NCBI RefSeq assembly: GCF_001411475.1
Contig: NZ_LLWH01000035.1
Span: forward strand, 1 to 64,000
Length of the DNA stretch: 64,000 bases
Reading direction: 5' to 3'
DNA from: Pseudomonas endophytica
GTDB taxonomy: Bacteria; Pseudomonadota; Gammaproteobacteria; Pseudomonadales; Pseudomonadaceae
Positions 49,786-59,895 of the stretch are shown here, in pieces. The position numbers were made by a program, and so were the translations under genes. The stretch's first letter is position 1; every line of letters starts with the position of its first letter. The notes under the pieces are model-generated. The model was not told where the DNA came from, did not search any database, and saw only the letters and a program-made list of their open reading frames with translations.

Positions 49786-50782
49786 ACATGGCGGACGTTT
49801 GCGTCAGGCGGCTTTGCGCTATGGCATCGCTGAGTCTGACTGGCTGGATTTGTCCAGTGGCTTGGCGCCCTGGCCGTTTGCAATTGCTCCCATTGCTGAG
49901 CGCGCGTGGGCACGCTTGCCTGAAACCGATGACGGGTTGGAGCAGGCGGCGTGCGACTACTACGGCGCGCAGAACGTGCTACCGGTGCCGGGCTCGCAGT
50001 GTGCCATCCAGTTACTGCCGCGTTTGCGCCGCAATGGCAAGGTGGGCGTTCTTTCACCCTGTTACGCCGAGCATGCCGAGTCTTGGCGGCGTAGCGGGCA
50101 CATCGTGCGTGAGGTGATGGAGCAGGAGGTCGATATATACCTCGACACGCTGGATGTGCTGGTGGTGGTCAATCCTAATAACCCTACGGGTTTAAGCCTG
50201 TCACCCGAGCGTTTGCTGGCGTGGCACGCACGGCTGACTCAGCGCGGTGGCTGGCTGGTGGTGGACGAAGCGTTTATGGACAATACCCCCGACTTGAGTT
50301 TGGCCGCTGACAGCGGGCGTACCGGGTTAATTGTGCTGCGTTCTTTTGGCAAGTTTTTTGGTTTGGCCGGGGTGCGATTGGGCTTTGTGCTGGCGGAACG
50401 CAAGCTGCTCAAGCTGCTGGCTGAGCAAGTTGGGCCGTGGGCGGTAAGCGGCCCGACGCGCATTGTCGGCCAAGCCTGCCTGCTTGATACCGCAGCCCAA
50501 GCGCAGCAACGCGAGCGCAGCGAGGTGGCCAGTACCCGATTACAGCACTTGCTTGGCCAGCATGATTTACAGCCCCAAGGTGGGTGCGCTTTATTCCAGT
50601 GGCTGATCACGCCACGGGCCGGGCGTCTTTACGAGTTTATGGCGCAGCGCGGGATTTTGTTGCGCCTGTTTATCGCTAACAGCAGCGTGCGGTTTGGTCT
50701 GCCTGCTGATGAAGCCGATTGGTTAAAGCTGGAGCAAGCCCTGCAAGCTTATACCCAGATGCTCGTTGAGGAGGGCCCATGA
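49778..50782 (+). CDS. cobC: Threonine-phosphate decarboxylase (CobC, PLP)
   Basis: Makes (R)-1-aminopropan-2-ol phosphate for the B12 side arm. PLP class I aminotransferase fold: [15 protein letters not shown], and the PLP lysine in [20 protein letters not shown] at 49778 gives the family start [12 protein letters not shown], with GGGGAG eight bases ahead; GTG at 49769 (three codons longer) is the alternative. It overlaps the cobD end by 8 bases. Equivalent to Salmonella CobD. Confidence 0.9.
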   Translation: MLEHGGRLRQAALRYGIAESDWLDLSSGLAPWPFAIAPIAERAWARLPETDDGLEQAACDYYGAQNVLPVPGSQCAIQLLPRLRRNGKVGVLSPCYAEHAESWRRSGHIVREVMEQEVDIYLDTLDVLVVVNPNNPTGLSLSPERLLAWHARLTQRGGWLVVDEAFMDNTPDLSLAADSGRTGLIVLRSFGKFFGLAGVRLGFVLAERKLLKLLAEQVGPWAVSGPTRIVGQACLLDTAAQAQQRERSEVASTRLQHLLGQHDLQPQGGCALFQWLITPRAGRLYEFMAQRGILLRLFIANSSVRFGLPADEADWLKLEQALQAYTQMLVEEGP

Positions 50783-52230
50783 GTACTTTGATGGTGCAGG
50801 GCACCACCTCGGATGCTGGCAAAAGCACATTGGTTACGGCCTTATGCCGCTGGCTGGCCCGTGAAGGCGTACGTGTGGTGCCGTTCAAACCACAAAACAT
50901 GGCGCTCAACAGCGCCGTGACCGCTGAAGGGGGTGAAATCGGCCGTGCGCAAGCGGTTCAAGCCCAAGCAGCTGGCCTGGCCCCGCACACCGATATGAAC
51001 CCGGTGCTGCTAAAGCCCAACAGCGACACGGGTGCGCAGGTGATTATTCATGGCCGCGCAGTCACTAGCATGAATGCAGTGGCCTATCACGACTACAAAG
51101 CCATCGCGATGCAAGCGGTCCTGGCTTCGCATCAACGCTTGAGTGCCGAGTTCCCAGTGGTGATGGTCGAAGGCGCGGGGTCCCCGGCCGAGATCAACCT
51201 GCGTGCCGGAGACATTGCCAACATGGGCTTTGCCGAGGCGGTGGACTGCCCGGTGGTGCTGATTGCTGACATCAACCGCGGCGGGGTTTTTGCGCATCTG
51301 GTCGGCACGCTGGAGCTGTTGTCAGAGCCTGAACAGGCGCGGGTCAAAGGGTTCATCATCAACCGGTTTCGCGGCGATATTGCACTGTTGCAACCGGGGC
51401 TTGATTGGTTGGAGCAGCGCACGGGGAAACCGGTAATAGGTGTCTTGCCCTACGTGCTGGACCTTCACCTAGAAGCCGAAGACGGTATTGACCAGCGCCA
51501 AACCGACAAGGCTGAACAAGTGTTAAAGGTCGTAGTGCCGGTGCTACCGCGAATCAGCAACCATACCGACTTCGATCCGCTGCGCCTGCACCCGCAGGTG
51601 GATTTGCAGTTTGTCGGGCCGGGTCAGGCGATACCGTCCGCAGATTTGATCATCCTGCCGGGCTCAAAAAGTGTGCGCAGCGACTTGGCCTATTTGCGCG
51701 CCAATGGTTGGGAAACGGCAATAAATCGTCACTTACGTTATGGCGGCAAAGTATTGGGAGTTTGCGGGGGGTTGCAGATGCTCGGCGAGCAAGTGCATGA
51801 CGCGTTGGGGTTGGAAGGCGCGGCGGGCTCCAGTGATGGATTGGGCTTGCTGGCATTCAGCACCGAACTGGCGGCCGAAAAGCAGTTACGTAACGTACGC
51901 GGTCATTTGCTGCTGGAAAACGCCGAGGTCAATGGTTACGAAATTCACGCAGGCGTCACCACGGGTGCAGCGCTTGAGCAACCCGCAGTGCGTTTAGAGG
52001 ATGGTCGTTGTGACGGCGCGCACAGCGCTGACGGGCAGATTCTGGGTACTTATCTGCATGGGTTGTTCGAGTCGCCTGCCGCCTGTGGCGCTTTGCTGCG
52101 CTGGGCTGGTTTAGAAAACGTACAGCCTGTGGACTACCACGCCCTGCGCGAGCGCGACATCGAACGTCTAGCTGATCTGGTTGAGAAACATCTGGATACC
52201 GCCTACTTACGTGAACTGTGCAGGATCTGA
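50779..52230 (+). CDS. cobQ: Cobyric acid synthase
   Basis: Amidates side chains b, d, e and g of adenosylcobyrinic acid a,c-diamide. 483 aa: N-terminal dethiobiotin-synthetase-like ATPase ([15 protein letters not shown]), then a glutamine amidotransferase domain with nucleophile in [10 protein letters not shown] and [14 protein letters not shown] overlap with cobC. Confidence 0.95.
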   Translation: MSTLMVQGTTSDAGKSTLVTALCRWLAREGVRVVPFKPQNMALNSAVTAEGGEIGRAQAVQAQAAGLAPHTDMNPVLLKPNSDTGAQVIIHGRAVTSMNAVAYHDYKAIAMQAVLASHQRLSAEFPVVMVEGAGSPAEINLRAGDIANMGFAEAVDCPVVLIADINRGGVFAHLVGTLELLSEPEQARVKGFIINRFRGDIALLQPGLDWLEQRTGKPVIGVLPYVLDLHLEAEDGIDQRQTDKAEQVLKVVVPVLPRISNHTDFDPLRLHPQVDLQFVGPGQAIPSADLIILPGSKSVRSDLAYLRANGWETAINRHLRYGGKVLGVCGGLQMLGEQVHDALGLEGAAGSSDGLGLLAFSTELAAEKQLRNVRGHLLLENAEVNGYEIHAGVTTGAALEQPAVRLEDGRCDGAHSADGQILGTYLHGLFESPAACGALLRWAGLENVQPVDYHALRERDIERLADLVEKHLDTAYLRELCRI

Positions 52231-52243
52231 TCGGTAATCGTAA

Positions 52244-52261
52244 GAGCGAGCACACTCGCTC
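52244..52261. repeat. Small palindrome inside the cob operon
   Basis: GAGCGAG CACA CTCGCTC is a perfect 7-bp hairpin in the 65-base cobQ-cobP spacer, the largest gap in the operon. It resembles the second REP family core. Confidence 0.6.
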
Positions 52262-52295
52262 CAAGGAATACGCGGTCTTAGAGAGGTTTTTTGGC

Positions 52296-52817
52296 ATGCA
52301 GCAATTGATTTTGGGTGGTGCCCGCTCGGGTAAGAGTCGCTTGGCCGAGAAGCTCGCTGCAGACGCTGGTTGCGCGGTCATCTATATCGCTACCAGCCAG
52401 CCGCTGGACGGTGAAATGAACGAGCGGGTTCGTCAGCATCGAGAGCGTCGCCCCGCGCATTGGGGGTTGATAGAGGAGCCGATTGAGTTGGCGCGAGTGC
52501 TGCGTGAAAACGCAGGCGCAGACACTTGTCTGTTGGTCGATTGCTTGACCCTATGGCTGACTAATCTGTTGATGCTTGACGCCCCACAGCGCTTGAGCGC
52601 AGAGCGAGATGCACTGCTGGAATGCCTAGCTGAACTGCCAGGGCAGATTATTTTTGTCAGCAACGAAACCGGAATGGGTGTCGTACCGCTGGGCGAATTG
52701 ACTCGCCGTTACGTCGATGAAGCCGGTTGGTTGCATCAAGCTCTGGCCGAATGCTGTCAGCGAGTGGTGCTGACTGTAGCGGGCCTGCCCCTGACATTGA
52801 AAGGAACTGCTCTATGA
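52296..52817 (+). CDS. cobP: Adenosylcobinamide kinase / guanylyltransferase
   Basis: Bifunctional 173-aa enzyme (CobU in Salmonella) phosphorylating adenosylcobinamide and adding GMP. P-loop [15 protein letters not shown], a candidate guanylylated His in the [11 protein letters not shown] stretch, and [13 protein letters not shown] are visible. The ATG at 52296 is chosen for the P-loop near the N-terminus; the longer frame starts inside cobQ. ATGA overlap with cobT. Confidence 0.94.
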   Translation: MQQLILGGARSGKSRLAEKLAADAGCAVIYIATSQPLDGEMNERVRQHRERRPAHWGLIEEPIELARVLRENAGADTCLLVDCLTLWLTNLLMLDAPQRLSAERDALLECLAELPGQIIFVSNETGMGVVPLGELTRRYVDEAGWLHQALAECCQRVVLTVAGLPLTLKGTAL

Positions 52818-53869
52818 ACACCCCGTGGTGGCTAAGCCCCTGTAAAGCGGTTGATCGTGAGGTGCAAGCCGCGGCGGCCGAGCGCCAACAGCAGTTGACC
52901 AAACCTGCGGGTTCACTAGGGCAACTGGAAGCGTTGGCCGTGCAGTTGGCCGGTTTACAAGGACGCTTAAAACCCCGTGCGGACCAATTATGGATTGCGA
53001 TGTTTGCTGGGGATCATGGCGTGGTGGCCGAAGGTGTGTCGGCTTATCCGCAAGCGGTAACAGGGCAGATGCTGGCTAACTTTGTCAGCGGCGGGGCGGC
53101 AATCAGCGTGTTGGCCCGTCAGTTGGGTGCGCATTTGGACATCGTTGACTTGGGCACCGTGACCCCAATGCTCGATTTGCCGGGGGTGCGGCATTTGCAG
53201 CTGGGCGCGGGCACCGCCAATTTCGCTTCTGGCCCTGCCATGTCAGACGCCCAAGGCTTGAAAGCCCTTGCTGCCGGACGTGACAGCGTGGCGCGTGCGC
53301 AACAGCACGGCAGTGAGCTATTTGTGGCTGGCGAGATGGGCATTGGCAATACGGCCTCCGCCAGTGCCGTGGCCAGTGCGTTTTTGCAGTGCCCCGCTTC
53401 TCATTTGACTGGGCCTGGCACCGGTCTGGATGCGGCCGGCGTGAGCCATAAGGCGCGGGTGATTGAGCACGCGCTGAGATTTCATGACGGCTACTTGGAT
53501 GACCCGCTGCAAACGTTGTTTCGTTTGGGCGGGTTTGAAATTGCAGCGTTGGCTGGTGCCTATGTAGCGTGCGCCCAAGCAGGCATCGTCGCATTGGTCG
53601 ACGGCTTTATTTGTACGGTTGCAGCCATGGTTGCTGTGCGTTTAAACCCTGAGTGTCGTGAGTGGCTATTGTTCGGCCATCGAGGTGCTGAGCAGGGCCA
53701 TCGACGTGTGCTCGAAAGCCTGAACGCTCAGCCGCTGCTCGATCTGGGTTTGCGTTTGGGAGAGGGCAGTGGGGCTGCGCTGGCCGTGCCTTTAGTGCGC
53801 TTGGCGTGTGACTTGCACGGGCAGATGGCGACTTTCGCTGAAGCCTCTGTTGCGGATCGTCCGGCATGA
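52814..53869 (+). CDS. cobT: Nicotinate-nucleotide:dimethylbenzimidazole phosphoribosyltransferase
   Basis: Makes alpha-ribazole 5'-phosphate from DMB (the BluB product) and NaMN. 351 aa with [10 protein letters not shown] near the N-terminus, [13 protein letters not shown] in the middle, and the catalytic Glu in the C-terminal [13 protein letters not shown] overlaps on both sides (cobP and the phosphatase gene). Confidence 0.95.
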   Translation: MNTPWWLSPCKAVDREVQAAAAERQQQLTKPAGSLGQLEALAVQLAGLQGRLKPRADQLWIAMFAGDHGVVAEGVSAYPQAVTGQMLANFVSGGAAISVLARQLGAHLDIVDLGTVTPMLDLPGVRHLQLGAGTANFASGPAMSDAQGLKALAAGRDSVARAQQHGSELFVAGEMGIGNTASASAVASAFLQCPASHLTGPGTGLDAAGVSHKARVIEHALRFHDGYLDDPLQTLFRLGGFEIAALAGAYVACAQAGIVALVDGFICTVAAMVAVRLNPECREWLLFGHRGAEQGHRRVLESLNAQPLLDLGLRLGEGSGAALAVPLVRLACDLHGQMATFAEASVADRPA

Positions 53870-54441
53870 GTCTCACCCTGGATCTACTGCGCCATGGCGA
53901 AACCGAGTTGGGTGGCGGGCTGCGCGGCAGCCTGGATGACGCGCTGACAGCGCTGGGCTGGGAGCAAATGCGCGCTGCTGTTGAGGGCCAAGGTCCGTGG
54001 AATCGAATTGTCAGTTCGCCTTTGCAGCGCTGTGCCTTGTTTGCCCAAACATTAGGCGAGCAACTCAAACTCCCTGTGACATTCGATAAAGACCTGCAAG
54101 AACTGCATTTTGGCGCGTGGGAAGGGCAGAGTGCTGCCGCGCTGATGGAAACCGACGAACAGGCGCTGGGTTTGTTTTGGGCTGATCCCTACGCGCTCAC
54201 CCCACCGCAAGGCGAACCGGTGCTTGAGTTCTCGACGCGGGTGTTGGCAGCGGTTAGTCGTTTGCAGCACATCTACGCCGGTGAGCGGGTGTTGGTGGTG
54301 TGTCACGGGGGCGTGATGAAGCTTCTGTTGGCGCAAGCCCGAGGGCTACCGCGCGAACAGCTGTTGCAAATTCAAGTCCTCAATGGCGCGCTGTTCACGC
54401 TACACGTCGACGCATGCGGCGCATTGAGCGAGGGGCGCTGA
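53866..54441 (+). CDS. Alpha-ribazole phosphatase (histidine phosphatase family)
   Basis: 191-aa phosphatase with the catalytic LRHGETE near the N-terminus and second His in VVCHGGVMK. Between cobT and cobS it is expected to dephosphorylate alpha-ribazole 5'-phosphate, like Salmonella CobC. I leave the symbol blank because cobC is already used for the decarboxylase in the Pseudomonas scheme. ATGA overlap with cobT. Confidence 0.9.
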   Translation: MSLTLDLLRHGETELGGGLRGSLDDALTALGWEQMRAAVEGQGPWNRIVSSPLQRCALFAQTLGEQLKLPVTFDKDLQELHFGAWEGQSAAALMETDEQALGLFWADPYALTPPQGEPVLEFSTRVLAAVSRLQHIYAGERVLVVCHGGVMKLLLAQARGLPREQLLQIQVLNGALFTLHVDACGALSEGR

Positions 54442-54443
54442 GC

Positions 54444-55184
54444 ATGTTGCCGTTGTGGATCGCCCTGCAATTTTTGAGCAGCTTGCCGATACGTTTGCCC
54501 GGTATGCCGCAGCCTCAAGAGCTGGGTCGTTCGCTGTTGTTTTATCCGCTGGTTGGGCTGTTGTTTGGCGTGCTCTTGTGGGGGCTAAGCAGTCTGCTGG
54601 CGGGCACACCCTTAATGTTGCATGCGGCGCTATTACTGACCGCCTGGGTGTTGCTCAGTGGCGGGTTGCATTTGGACGGTTTGGCAGACAGTGCGGACGC
54701 TTGGCTGGGCGGCTTTGGTGATCGCGAGCGGACCCTAAACATCATGAAAGACCCACGCAGTGGCCCGATAGCGGTGGTCACGCTGGTGTTGGTGTTATTA
54801 CTCAAGTTTTGTGCAGTGTTGGCGCTAATCGAGCTTCAGCAGACGGCGGTTTTATTGGTCGTCCCTTTGATCGGTCGCAGTGCGTTACTCGCGATATTCC
54901 TGACCACACCTTACGTGCGGGCAGGGGGTTTGGGGCAGGCATTGGCTGATCATTTGCCACGGCAGGCGGGCTGGTGGGTGCTAGGGCTGAGCGCTTTAAC
55001 CTGTTGGCTTTTGGCATCCAGCGCAGGGGTTTGGGCCTTAGCACTAGCGGCGGTAGGGTTCGTGTGGCTGCGCCGGTTGATGATGCGTCGCTTGGGTGGC
55101 ACCACAGGAGACACAGCCGGCGCGCTGCTGGAATTGCTTGAAGTCTTGGTTTTGGTAGGTGTGGCGATAAGCCTTACCTCATAA
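54444..55184 (+). CDS. cobS: Adenosylcobinamide-GDP ribazoletransferase (cobalamin synthase)
   Basis: Membrane enzyme joining alpha-ribazole to adenosylcobinamide-GDP, the last assembly step. 246 aa with several membrane segments and the family signature GLHLDGLADSADAW, followed by LNIMKDPRSGPIAV. The ATG at 54444 lies two bases after the phosphatase stop. Last gene of the operon; no clear intrinsic terminator seen after it. Confidence 0.94.
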   Translation: MLPLWIALQFLSSLPIRLPGMPQPQELGRSLLFYPLVGLLFGVLLWGLSSLLAGTPLMLHAALLLTAWVLLSGGLHLDGLADSADAWLGGFGDRERTLNIMKDPRSGPIAVVTLVLVLLLKFCAVLALIELQQTAVLLVVPLIGRSALLAIFLTTPYVRAGGLGQALADHLPRQAGWWVLGLSALTCWLLASSAGVWALALAAVGFVWLRRLMMRRLGGTTGDTAGALLELLEVLVLVGVAISLTS

Positions 55185-55284
55185 GCGCGAGCTTCACTAT
55201 CAATGGAGCGAACCTGAATTCGCGCCTGTTAGTCGTGCATTTTTAAATCTTGATTCTCCTTTATTGCGGGTATATACAGATAAA

Positions 55285-55698
55285 ATGTTACCAACTTTGT
55301 GTTTGTGCACTAACTTGCGGCGCGCCTCGCGGGGCATCAGCCGACATTACGACGGAGCCCTTGATGGCTTCGGAATTAACGTCGCTCAGTTTTCGTTAAT
55401 GAGCAATCTCAAGCGACTTGATCACCCGAGCATTTCCAGCCTGGCCGAGGCCATGGGGCTGGATCGCAGTACGCTTGGGCGAAACTTACGCGTGCTTCAA
55501 AGTGCGGGGCTGGTGACGCTGTCTGAAGGTCAAGACCAACGTAATCGTTTGGTGTGTCTGACCGAAGAGGGCGAAAAACGCTTGGTTGCAGCTGGCCCCG
55601 CTTGGGAGGCCGCGCAACAGCGTTTGGTCGAACGCCTAGGGGAAGACCGGCGCGCGCAGCTAGTGCAGTTACTGGATGAGCTGGCGGGTGTCGATTAG
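55285..55698 (+). CDS. MarR family transcriptional regulator
   Basis: 137-aa winged-helix regulator. It starts LPTLCLCTNLRRASRGISRHYD and has the recognition-helix region SISSLAEAMGLDRSTLGRNLRVL and wing EGQDQRNRLVCLTEEG. Ligand unknown. It lies 52 bases before an MFS transporter, which it probably controls. The ATG at 55285 lacks a clear ribosome site; TTG at 55264 is an alternative. Confidence 0.88.
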   Translation: MLPTLCLCTNLRRASRGISRHYDGALDGFGINVAQFSLMSNLKRLDHPSISSLAEAMGLDRSTLGRNLRVLQSAGLVTLSEGQDQRNRLVCLTEEGEKRLVAAGPAWEAAQQRLVERLGEDRRAQLVQLLDELAGVD

Positions 55699-55700
55699 CA

Positions 55701-55734
55701 CCCGTTATTACGAATAAGAACGGGCATGTACCCG
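55701..55734 (+). promoter_or_regulatory. Nested hairpins in the marR-MFS spacer
   Basis: CCCGTT (55701-55706) pairs with AACGGG (55719-55724), and CGGG (55721-55724) can instead pair with CCCG (55731-55734). The two are mutually exclusive and could attenuate or be an operator. Confidence 0.35.
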
Positions 55735-55750
55735 CATCAGGAGAATAATA

Positions 55751-56959
55751 ATGACAACGGTGTGGCGAACCAGTGGCTGGGTGCTGCTTGGCTGTGCATT
55801 GATATTGGCGCTGTCCTTAGGCGTCAGGCATGGGTTTGGGCTTTTTTTGCCGCCAATGAGTGCGCAGTTTGGTTGGGGTCGTGAGGTCTTTGCCTTCGCT
55901 ATCGCGTTGCAGAACCTGATTTGGGGGCTGGCACAACCGTTTACTGGCGCGTTGGCGGATCGCTTTGGCGCAGCCAAGGTCGTCGTCATCGGTGGTGTGC
56001 TGTATGCCTTGGGCCTGGTGCTGATGGGAATGTCGGATTCATTACTGACGTTATCGCTCAGTGCTGGTTTGTTGATTGGTATCGGCCTGTCTGGCACCTC
56101 GTTTTCGGTCATCTTAGGGGTGGTCGGCCGTGCCTTGCCGCCAGAAAAACGCAGCATGGGCATGGGGATCGCCAGTGCGGCGGGTTCGTTTGGCCAGTTT
56201 GCAATGTTGCCTGGCACATTGGGGCTGATCGGCTGGCTCGGTTGGTCGTCTGCCTTGTTGGTATTGGGGCTGTTGGTGGCGTTGATCGTGCCGCTGGTGA
56301 GTATGCTCAAAGATCGGCCGATGCCGACTCTAGGCAGCGAGCAAACGCTCAAAGAGGCGCTGCGTGAGGCCTGTACGCACTCGGGTTTCTGGCTGCTGGC
56401 GTTTGGTTTTTTTGTGTGCGGATTTCAGGTGGTGTTCATCGGTATTCACTTACCGGCCTACTTGGTCGATCAACATTTACCCGCGACTGTGGGCACAACC
56501 GTGTTGGCGCTGATTGGGCTATTTAATATTTTCGGCACCTACACCGCGGGGTGGTTGGGCGGGCGTATGTCTAAACCACGCTTATTGACGGGCTTGTACC
56601 TGGCGCGGGCGGTAGTGATTGTTTTATTTTTGTGGGCCCCAGTGACGCAGTTCAGCGCTTACCTGTTTGGCATGGCGATGGGCTTTTTGTGGCTCTCGAC
56701 TGTGCCGCTGACCAACGGAACCGTTGCAACAATGTTTGGCGTACGTAATTTGTCGATGCTGGGCGGAATTGTCTTCTTGTTCCATCAAATGGGAGCGTTC
56801 TTGGGCGGCTGGCTGGGCGGCGTGGTCTATGATCAAACCGGCAGTTACGAGCTGATCTGGCAGGGTTCAATTGTGCTCAGCTTAATGGCGGCCGCTCTGA
56901 ACTGGCCGGTACGTGAGCGTCCCGTGGCACGTTTGCAAGCACAAGGGGGCATGGCGTGA
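55751..56959 (+). CDS. MFS transporter
   Basis: 402-aa transporter with about twelve membrane segments. The loop 2-3 motif GALADRFGAAKVV is the MFS signature. The N-terminus (VRHGFGLFLPPMSAQFGWGR) resembles the oxalate/formate-like and monocarboxylate MFS groups. Substrate unknown. AGGAG lies ahead of the ATG. Behind marR and overlapping a micro-ORF by 4 bases. Confidence 0.88.
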   Translation: MTTVWRTSGWVLLGCALILALSLGVRHGFGLFLPPMSAQFGWGREVFAFAIALQNLIWGLAQPFTGALADRFGAAKVVVIGGVLYALGLVLMGMSDSLLTLSLSAGLLIGIGLSGTSFSVILGVVGRALPPEKRSMGMGIASAAGSFGQFAMLPGTLGLIGWLGWSSALLVLGLLVALIVPLVSMLKDRPMPTLGSEQTLKEALREACTHSGFWLLAFGFFVCGFQVVFIGIHLPAYLVDQHLPATVGTTVLALIGLFNIFGTYTAGWLGGRMSKPRLLTGLYLARAVVIVLFLWAPVTQFSAYLFGMAMGFLWLSTVPLTNGTVATMFGVRNLSMLGGIVFLFHQMGAFLGGWLGGVVYDQTGSYELIWQGSIVLSLMAAALNWPVRERPVARLQAQGGMA

Positions 56960-57078
56960 ACTCAACATGGCTTTGGCTGGGTGCCGTCGGTGCGGGCTTT
57001 TTACTGCTAGCCCTGTGTTGGTGGGGCTGGCATCAGGGCGGGTTGGCTTTGCTAGAGTTAGGCATGGGCGCTTGCTAG
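56956..57078 (+). CDS. 40-aa membrane micro-protein
   Basis: A GTG inside GTGA overlaps the MFS stop and opens a 40-codon frame to TAG at 57076-57078. The product is one hydrophobic helix (WLWLGAVGAGFLLLALCWW) followed by GGLALLELGMGAC. The stop-start overlap suggests translation coupled to the transporter. It may be a transporter accessory peptide, but function is unknown. Confidence 0.5.
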   Translation: MNSTWLWLGAVGAGFLLLALCWWGWHQGGLALLELGMGAC

Positions 57079-57133
57079 TGCCTTGCCGGGGCGAGTAAGT
57101 TCTGTGCCTGCCTCTCATTAAAGGACACTGATA

Positions 57134-57685
57134 ATGCTTAAGCGCTGGATTGCGATGCCTGTTCTGCTGTTAGCGTGTGCGGGTTCTGTCTGGGCGGCTG
57201 ATTGTCCGTCTTTGCTTGAAGGCTCGTTGCCTAAGTTACGAGCCAAAGAGTCGATTGATTTGTGTCAGCAGTTTGCTGGCAAGCCTTTATTGATTGTTAA
57301 TACGGCGAGCTTTTGTGGTTTCGCTCCACAGTTCAAAGGGCTTGAGGCGTTGAATCAACGCTTTAAAGGCCAAGGGCTGGAAGTGATTGGCGTGCCCTCG
57401 AATGATTTCAAGCAAGAGTCTAAAGATGGCGAAGAGACTGCCAATGTCTGCTACGTCAATTACGGCGTGACGTTCACCATGACGGAGCCGCAAAAGGTTC
57501 ATGGTAATGATGCAACGCATCTGTTTAAGGTATTGGCAGAGCAAAGCAACTCGCCTAAGTGGAACTTCTACAAATACGTCGTGGACCGCAAAGGTCAGGT
57601 GGTCGCCAGTTTCTCGAGTTTGACCAAGCCGGACAGTCCAGAGTTGATTGAAGCTATAGAAAAAGCCATAGCTTCAAAGCCTTAA
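57134..57685 (+). CDS. Periplasmic glutathione peroxidase family protein
   Basis: 183-aa thiol peroxidase with a signal peptide (about 1-21, ending VWA-A). The peroxidatic residue is Cys61 in [12 protein letters not shown], not selenocysteine. The [11 protein letters not shown] and [10 protein letters not shown] motifs supply the partner Gln and Trp. Export is unusual for the family but consistent with the signal. It follows the MFS gene and micro-ORF by 55 bases. Confidence 0.9.
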   Translation: MLKRWIAMPVLLLACAGSVWAADCPSLLEGSLPKLRAKESIDLCQQFAGKPLLIVNTASFCGFAPQFKGLEALNQRFKGQGLEVIGVPSNDFKQESKDGEETANVCYVNYGVTFTMTEPQKVHGNDATHLFKVLAEQSNSPKWNFYKYVVDRKGQVVASFSSLTKPDSPELIEAIEKAIASKP

Positions 57686-57696
57686 TTCCTACATAG

Positions 57697-57734
57697 AAAA
57701 AAGTCCCGCCTCGTGATGAGAGCGGGACTTTTTT
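57697..57734. terminator. Bidirectional terminator between the peroxidase gene and fadL
   Basis: AAAAAAGTCCCGC / GCGGGACTTTTTT, a perfect 13-bp stem with a 12-base loop (57710-57721); U-tracts on both strands. Confidence 0.92.
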
Positions 57735-57769
57735 AGTTCAGCTGGCGAGAAATTCAGACTCGCAAAGGC

Positions 57770-59050
57770 TTAGAACTTGTACGTTGCACCGACTGCAAAA
57801 CCGTTGGCGCTGTTTTCATACTTGGCGCTGTAACGGTTGATGCCTTTTGCGTCGTTAACTTTGACCGACTCTTCCTTCAGGTAGGAGTAAGCCACGTCAA
57901 TCACCAGGTTCTCGTTGACGGCATAACCGGCACCCAGGCTGAAGATTGTCCGGTCACCGGTTGGGATACGTGGTGAACGGTTAGTGTTGTTGGTAGGCGA
58001 CTGATCCCAAGTCAGACCGGTACGCAGCACCCATTGCTTGTTGAGCTGATACGACGTACCGAGGGCGTAAGCCCACGTGTCATGCCAGTTCTGATCTTCT
58101 TTGATGGTGGTGAACGCTTGAGCACCGCCCGCGCCAGCATTGCCTGCGGTCACGCCTTTGTTTTCAACGGTGATGTCTTTCAGGCGGCTCCAGCGAGTCC
58201 ACGTGCTACCGGCGTAGACTTTCCACGCATCAGAAAGGTCTTGCGTGACAGACAAGTCCCAAGACTCTGGGGTGTCGATTGACAACGATGCGTCATAGCG
58301 ATTGCTTTGCAGCAGTTGGGCTGGAGTACCAGCGCCCGCTTCAATTTCAGTATGACCCTTGAGCTTGTAGGTCACTTTGGAATGGTAGGTCAGACCAACG
58401 CGGGTGGTATCAGTGGCTTGCACCAAAATACCGGCGTTCCAGCCTAACGCTGTGTCGTCACCCTTGATCTTGACGTGTGCTTCAGGCGTGCCTGGAACGA
58501 GGGCAAGATCAGACTCCAACTTGCCGGAGATGCGGTTGATGGTTGGGCCAAAACCAATCGAAACGCGATCATTGAAGGCATAGCTCACGGTGGGTTGCAG
58601 CGTGATGACTTTAACGTCACTGGTGCTACCGAATGCACGGCCTTGGAAGCTGTTTTCATACTCGGTGGCGAGGCCAAAAGGTGCGTAAACACCGAAGCCG
58701 ATAGCCCACTGATCATCCAGTTTGTTGGTGTAGAAGCCCATTGGCACGCCAGTGAACGGCACCATATCGCCTTTGTTGGTGCCATTGACGTTACCGCTGG
58801 CGTTTTTGATGTCGGTAGAGGCATCAATAACGGCGATACCGCCTGTGACTTGTTGTCCGCTTAGGCGGGACATACCGGCAGGGTTACCGAATACAGTACT
58901 GGCATCATCAGCTGAAGATGAACGACCCGCGAAACCGGTCCCCATACCGCTAACGCTTTGTTCGTTGAGGGCAAAGCCGCTTGCGAAAATCTGGCTGGAA
59001 GCCAAAGTGACGGCGAGGCTAAGTGTGGTCTTGAGCATTACTTTTTTCAT
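57770..59050 (-). CDS. fadL: OmpP1/FadL family outer membrane transporter
   Basis: 426-aa beta-barrel for uptake of long-chain fatty acids or other hydrophobic compounds. Signal peptide about 1-24 (ends IFASG), then the N-terminal hatch with GFALNEQSVSGMGTGFAG and FGNPAGMS (NPA motif of FadL), and a C-terminal Phe. AAGGAG precedes the start. The ligand cannot be told from sequence. Confidence 0.9.
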   Translation of the reverse strand: MKKVMLKTTLSLAVTLASSQIFASGFALNEQSVSGMGTGFAGRSSSADDASTVFGNPAGMSRLSGQQVTGGIAVIDASTDIKNASGNVNGTNKGDMVPFTGVPMGFYTNKLDDQWAIGFGVYAPFGLATEYENSFQGRAFGSTSDVKVITLQPTVSYAFNDRVSIGFGPTINRISGKLESDLALVPGTPEAHVKIKGDDTALGWNAGILVQATDTTRVGLTYHSKVTYKLKGHTEIEAGAGTPAQLLQSNRYDASLSIDTPESWDLSVTQDLSDAWKVYAGSTWTRWSRLKDITVENKGVTAGNAGAGGAQAFTTIKEDQNWHDTWAYALGTSYQLNKQWVLRTGLTWDQSPTNNTNRSPRIPTGDRTIFSLGAGYAVNENLVIDVAYSYLKEESVKVNDAKGINRYSAKYENSANGFAVGATYKF

Positions 59051-59186
59051 TATTAGAACTCCTTTTGATCACCGGACGAAAACTACCAACATTTTTGTGA
59101 GAGCGCTATAGGCTAAATCGCAGAAGATAGCGATGTTTTGTAGGACAATCCGACCAGTTTTGGATCATTTGCATTTTTATGGATGG

Positions 59187-59675
59187 CTAAAAATCTCTAG
59201 CCACTTGGTTGAGCGGTGTAACAAAGCTGTGCCAAGCATCCGTGAAATCTCGCAAACGTCCTTGTGGCTCAAATACTTGGCGCCAAAGTCTGGCCATGCC
59301 GGGTATGTCATCAGCATGGGGAATGGGGGTTTTTTGCTCCTCAATGAGCAACCAGGCGATAGCGGTGGCGTAACGTAAATTAACCGTGAGTTCCAGATGC
59401 GGGTTGCCAAGAAATGCATGCTGACTCGCCAGTCCACGAATCTGGCTTGCCAGGTCTGGGTTATGGGCCAAGTAGTGATCCCACAAAGCCCAATGGCGAG
59501 GTTCGCGAATACAGTAAAGACCATGACCGCGCCGATTGTGCAGTTCAGAGCCTAAACGGGACTGGCTGGCAGCGATCCCCAGCAGCAACACTTCTGCATC
59601 CGGGTTGTTTTGCCCCAAGTACAGAAGCGTTGGCCGAATGACATAAAGGCTCAACTCTCTGGCTGCGATTCCCAT
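59187..59675 (-). CDS. Hypothetical protein with a lysozyme-like segment
   Basis: 162-aa soluble protein. The segment LLLGIAASQSRLGSELHNRRGHGLYCI recalls the helix-turn of soluble lytic transglycosylases and phage lysozymes (A..ES.....G.GL.QI), but where a catalytic Glu would be expected there is Gln. So it may be an inactive or different enzyme. The start at 59675 is favoured by GAGGA six bases upstream; the frame continues to 59864. No neighbours of phage origin are visible. Confidence 0.6.
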   Translation of the reverse strand: MGIAARELSLYVIRPTLLYLGQNNPDAEVLLLGIAASQSRLGSELHNRRGHGLYCIREPRHWALWDHYLAHNPDLASQIRGLASQHAFLGNPHLELTVNLRYATAIAWLLIEEQKTPIPHADDIPGMARLWRQVFEPQGRLRDFTDAWHSFVTPLNQVARDF

Positions 59676-59895
59676 ATCGTCCTCGACGCCTGAAAATGGC
59701 CGGCGACACCCGAGCGCTTGGCAGCGGTGAGTCGTGTGGGGGCGCCAGAAGCGGAGTAGACCGCCTGAGTTGAAGTGTAGTGTCATATCTTTGTTGTAAT
59801 ACTCTGTTTTTAAATCATTTGTAGCTTCAAGCTGGAAGCGATATATCCGCAAGTGCTTAAGCAATGCTGGATATTTCTTAAATATCAGGCAACAA

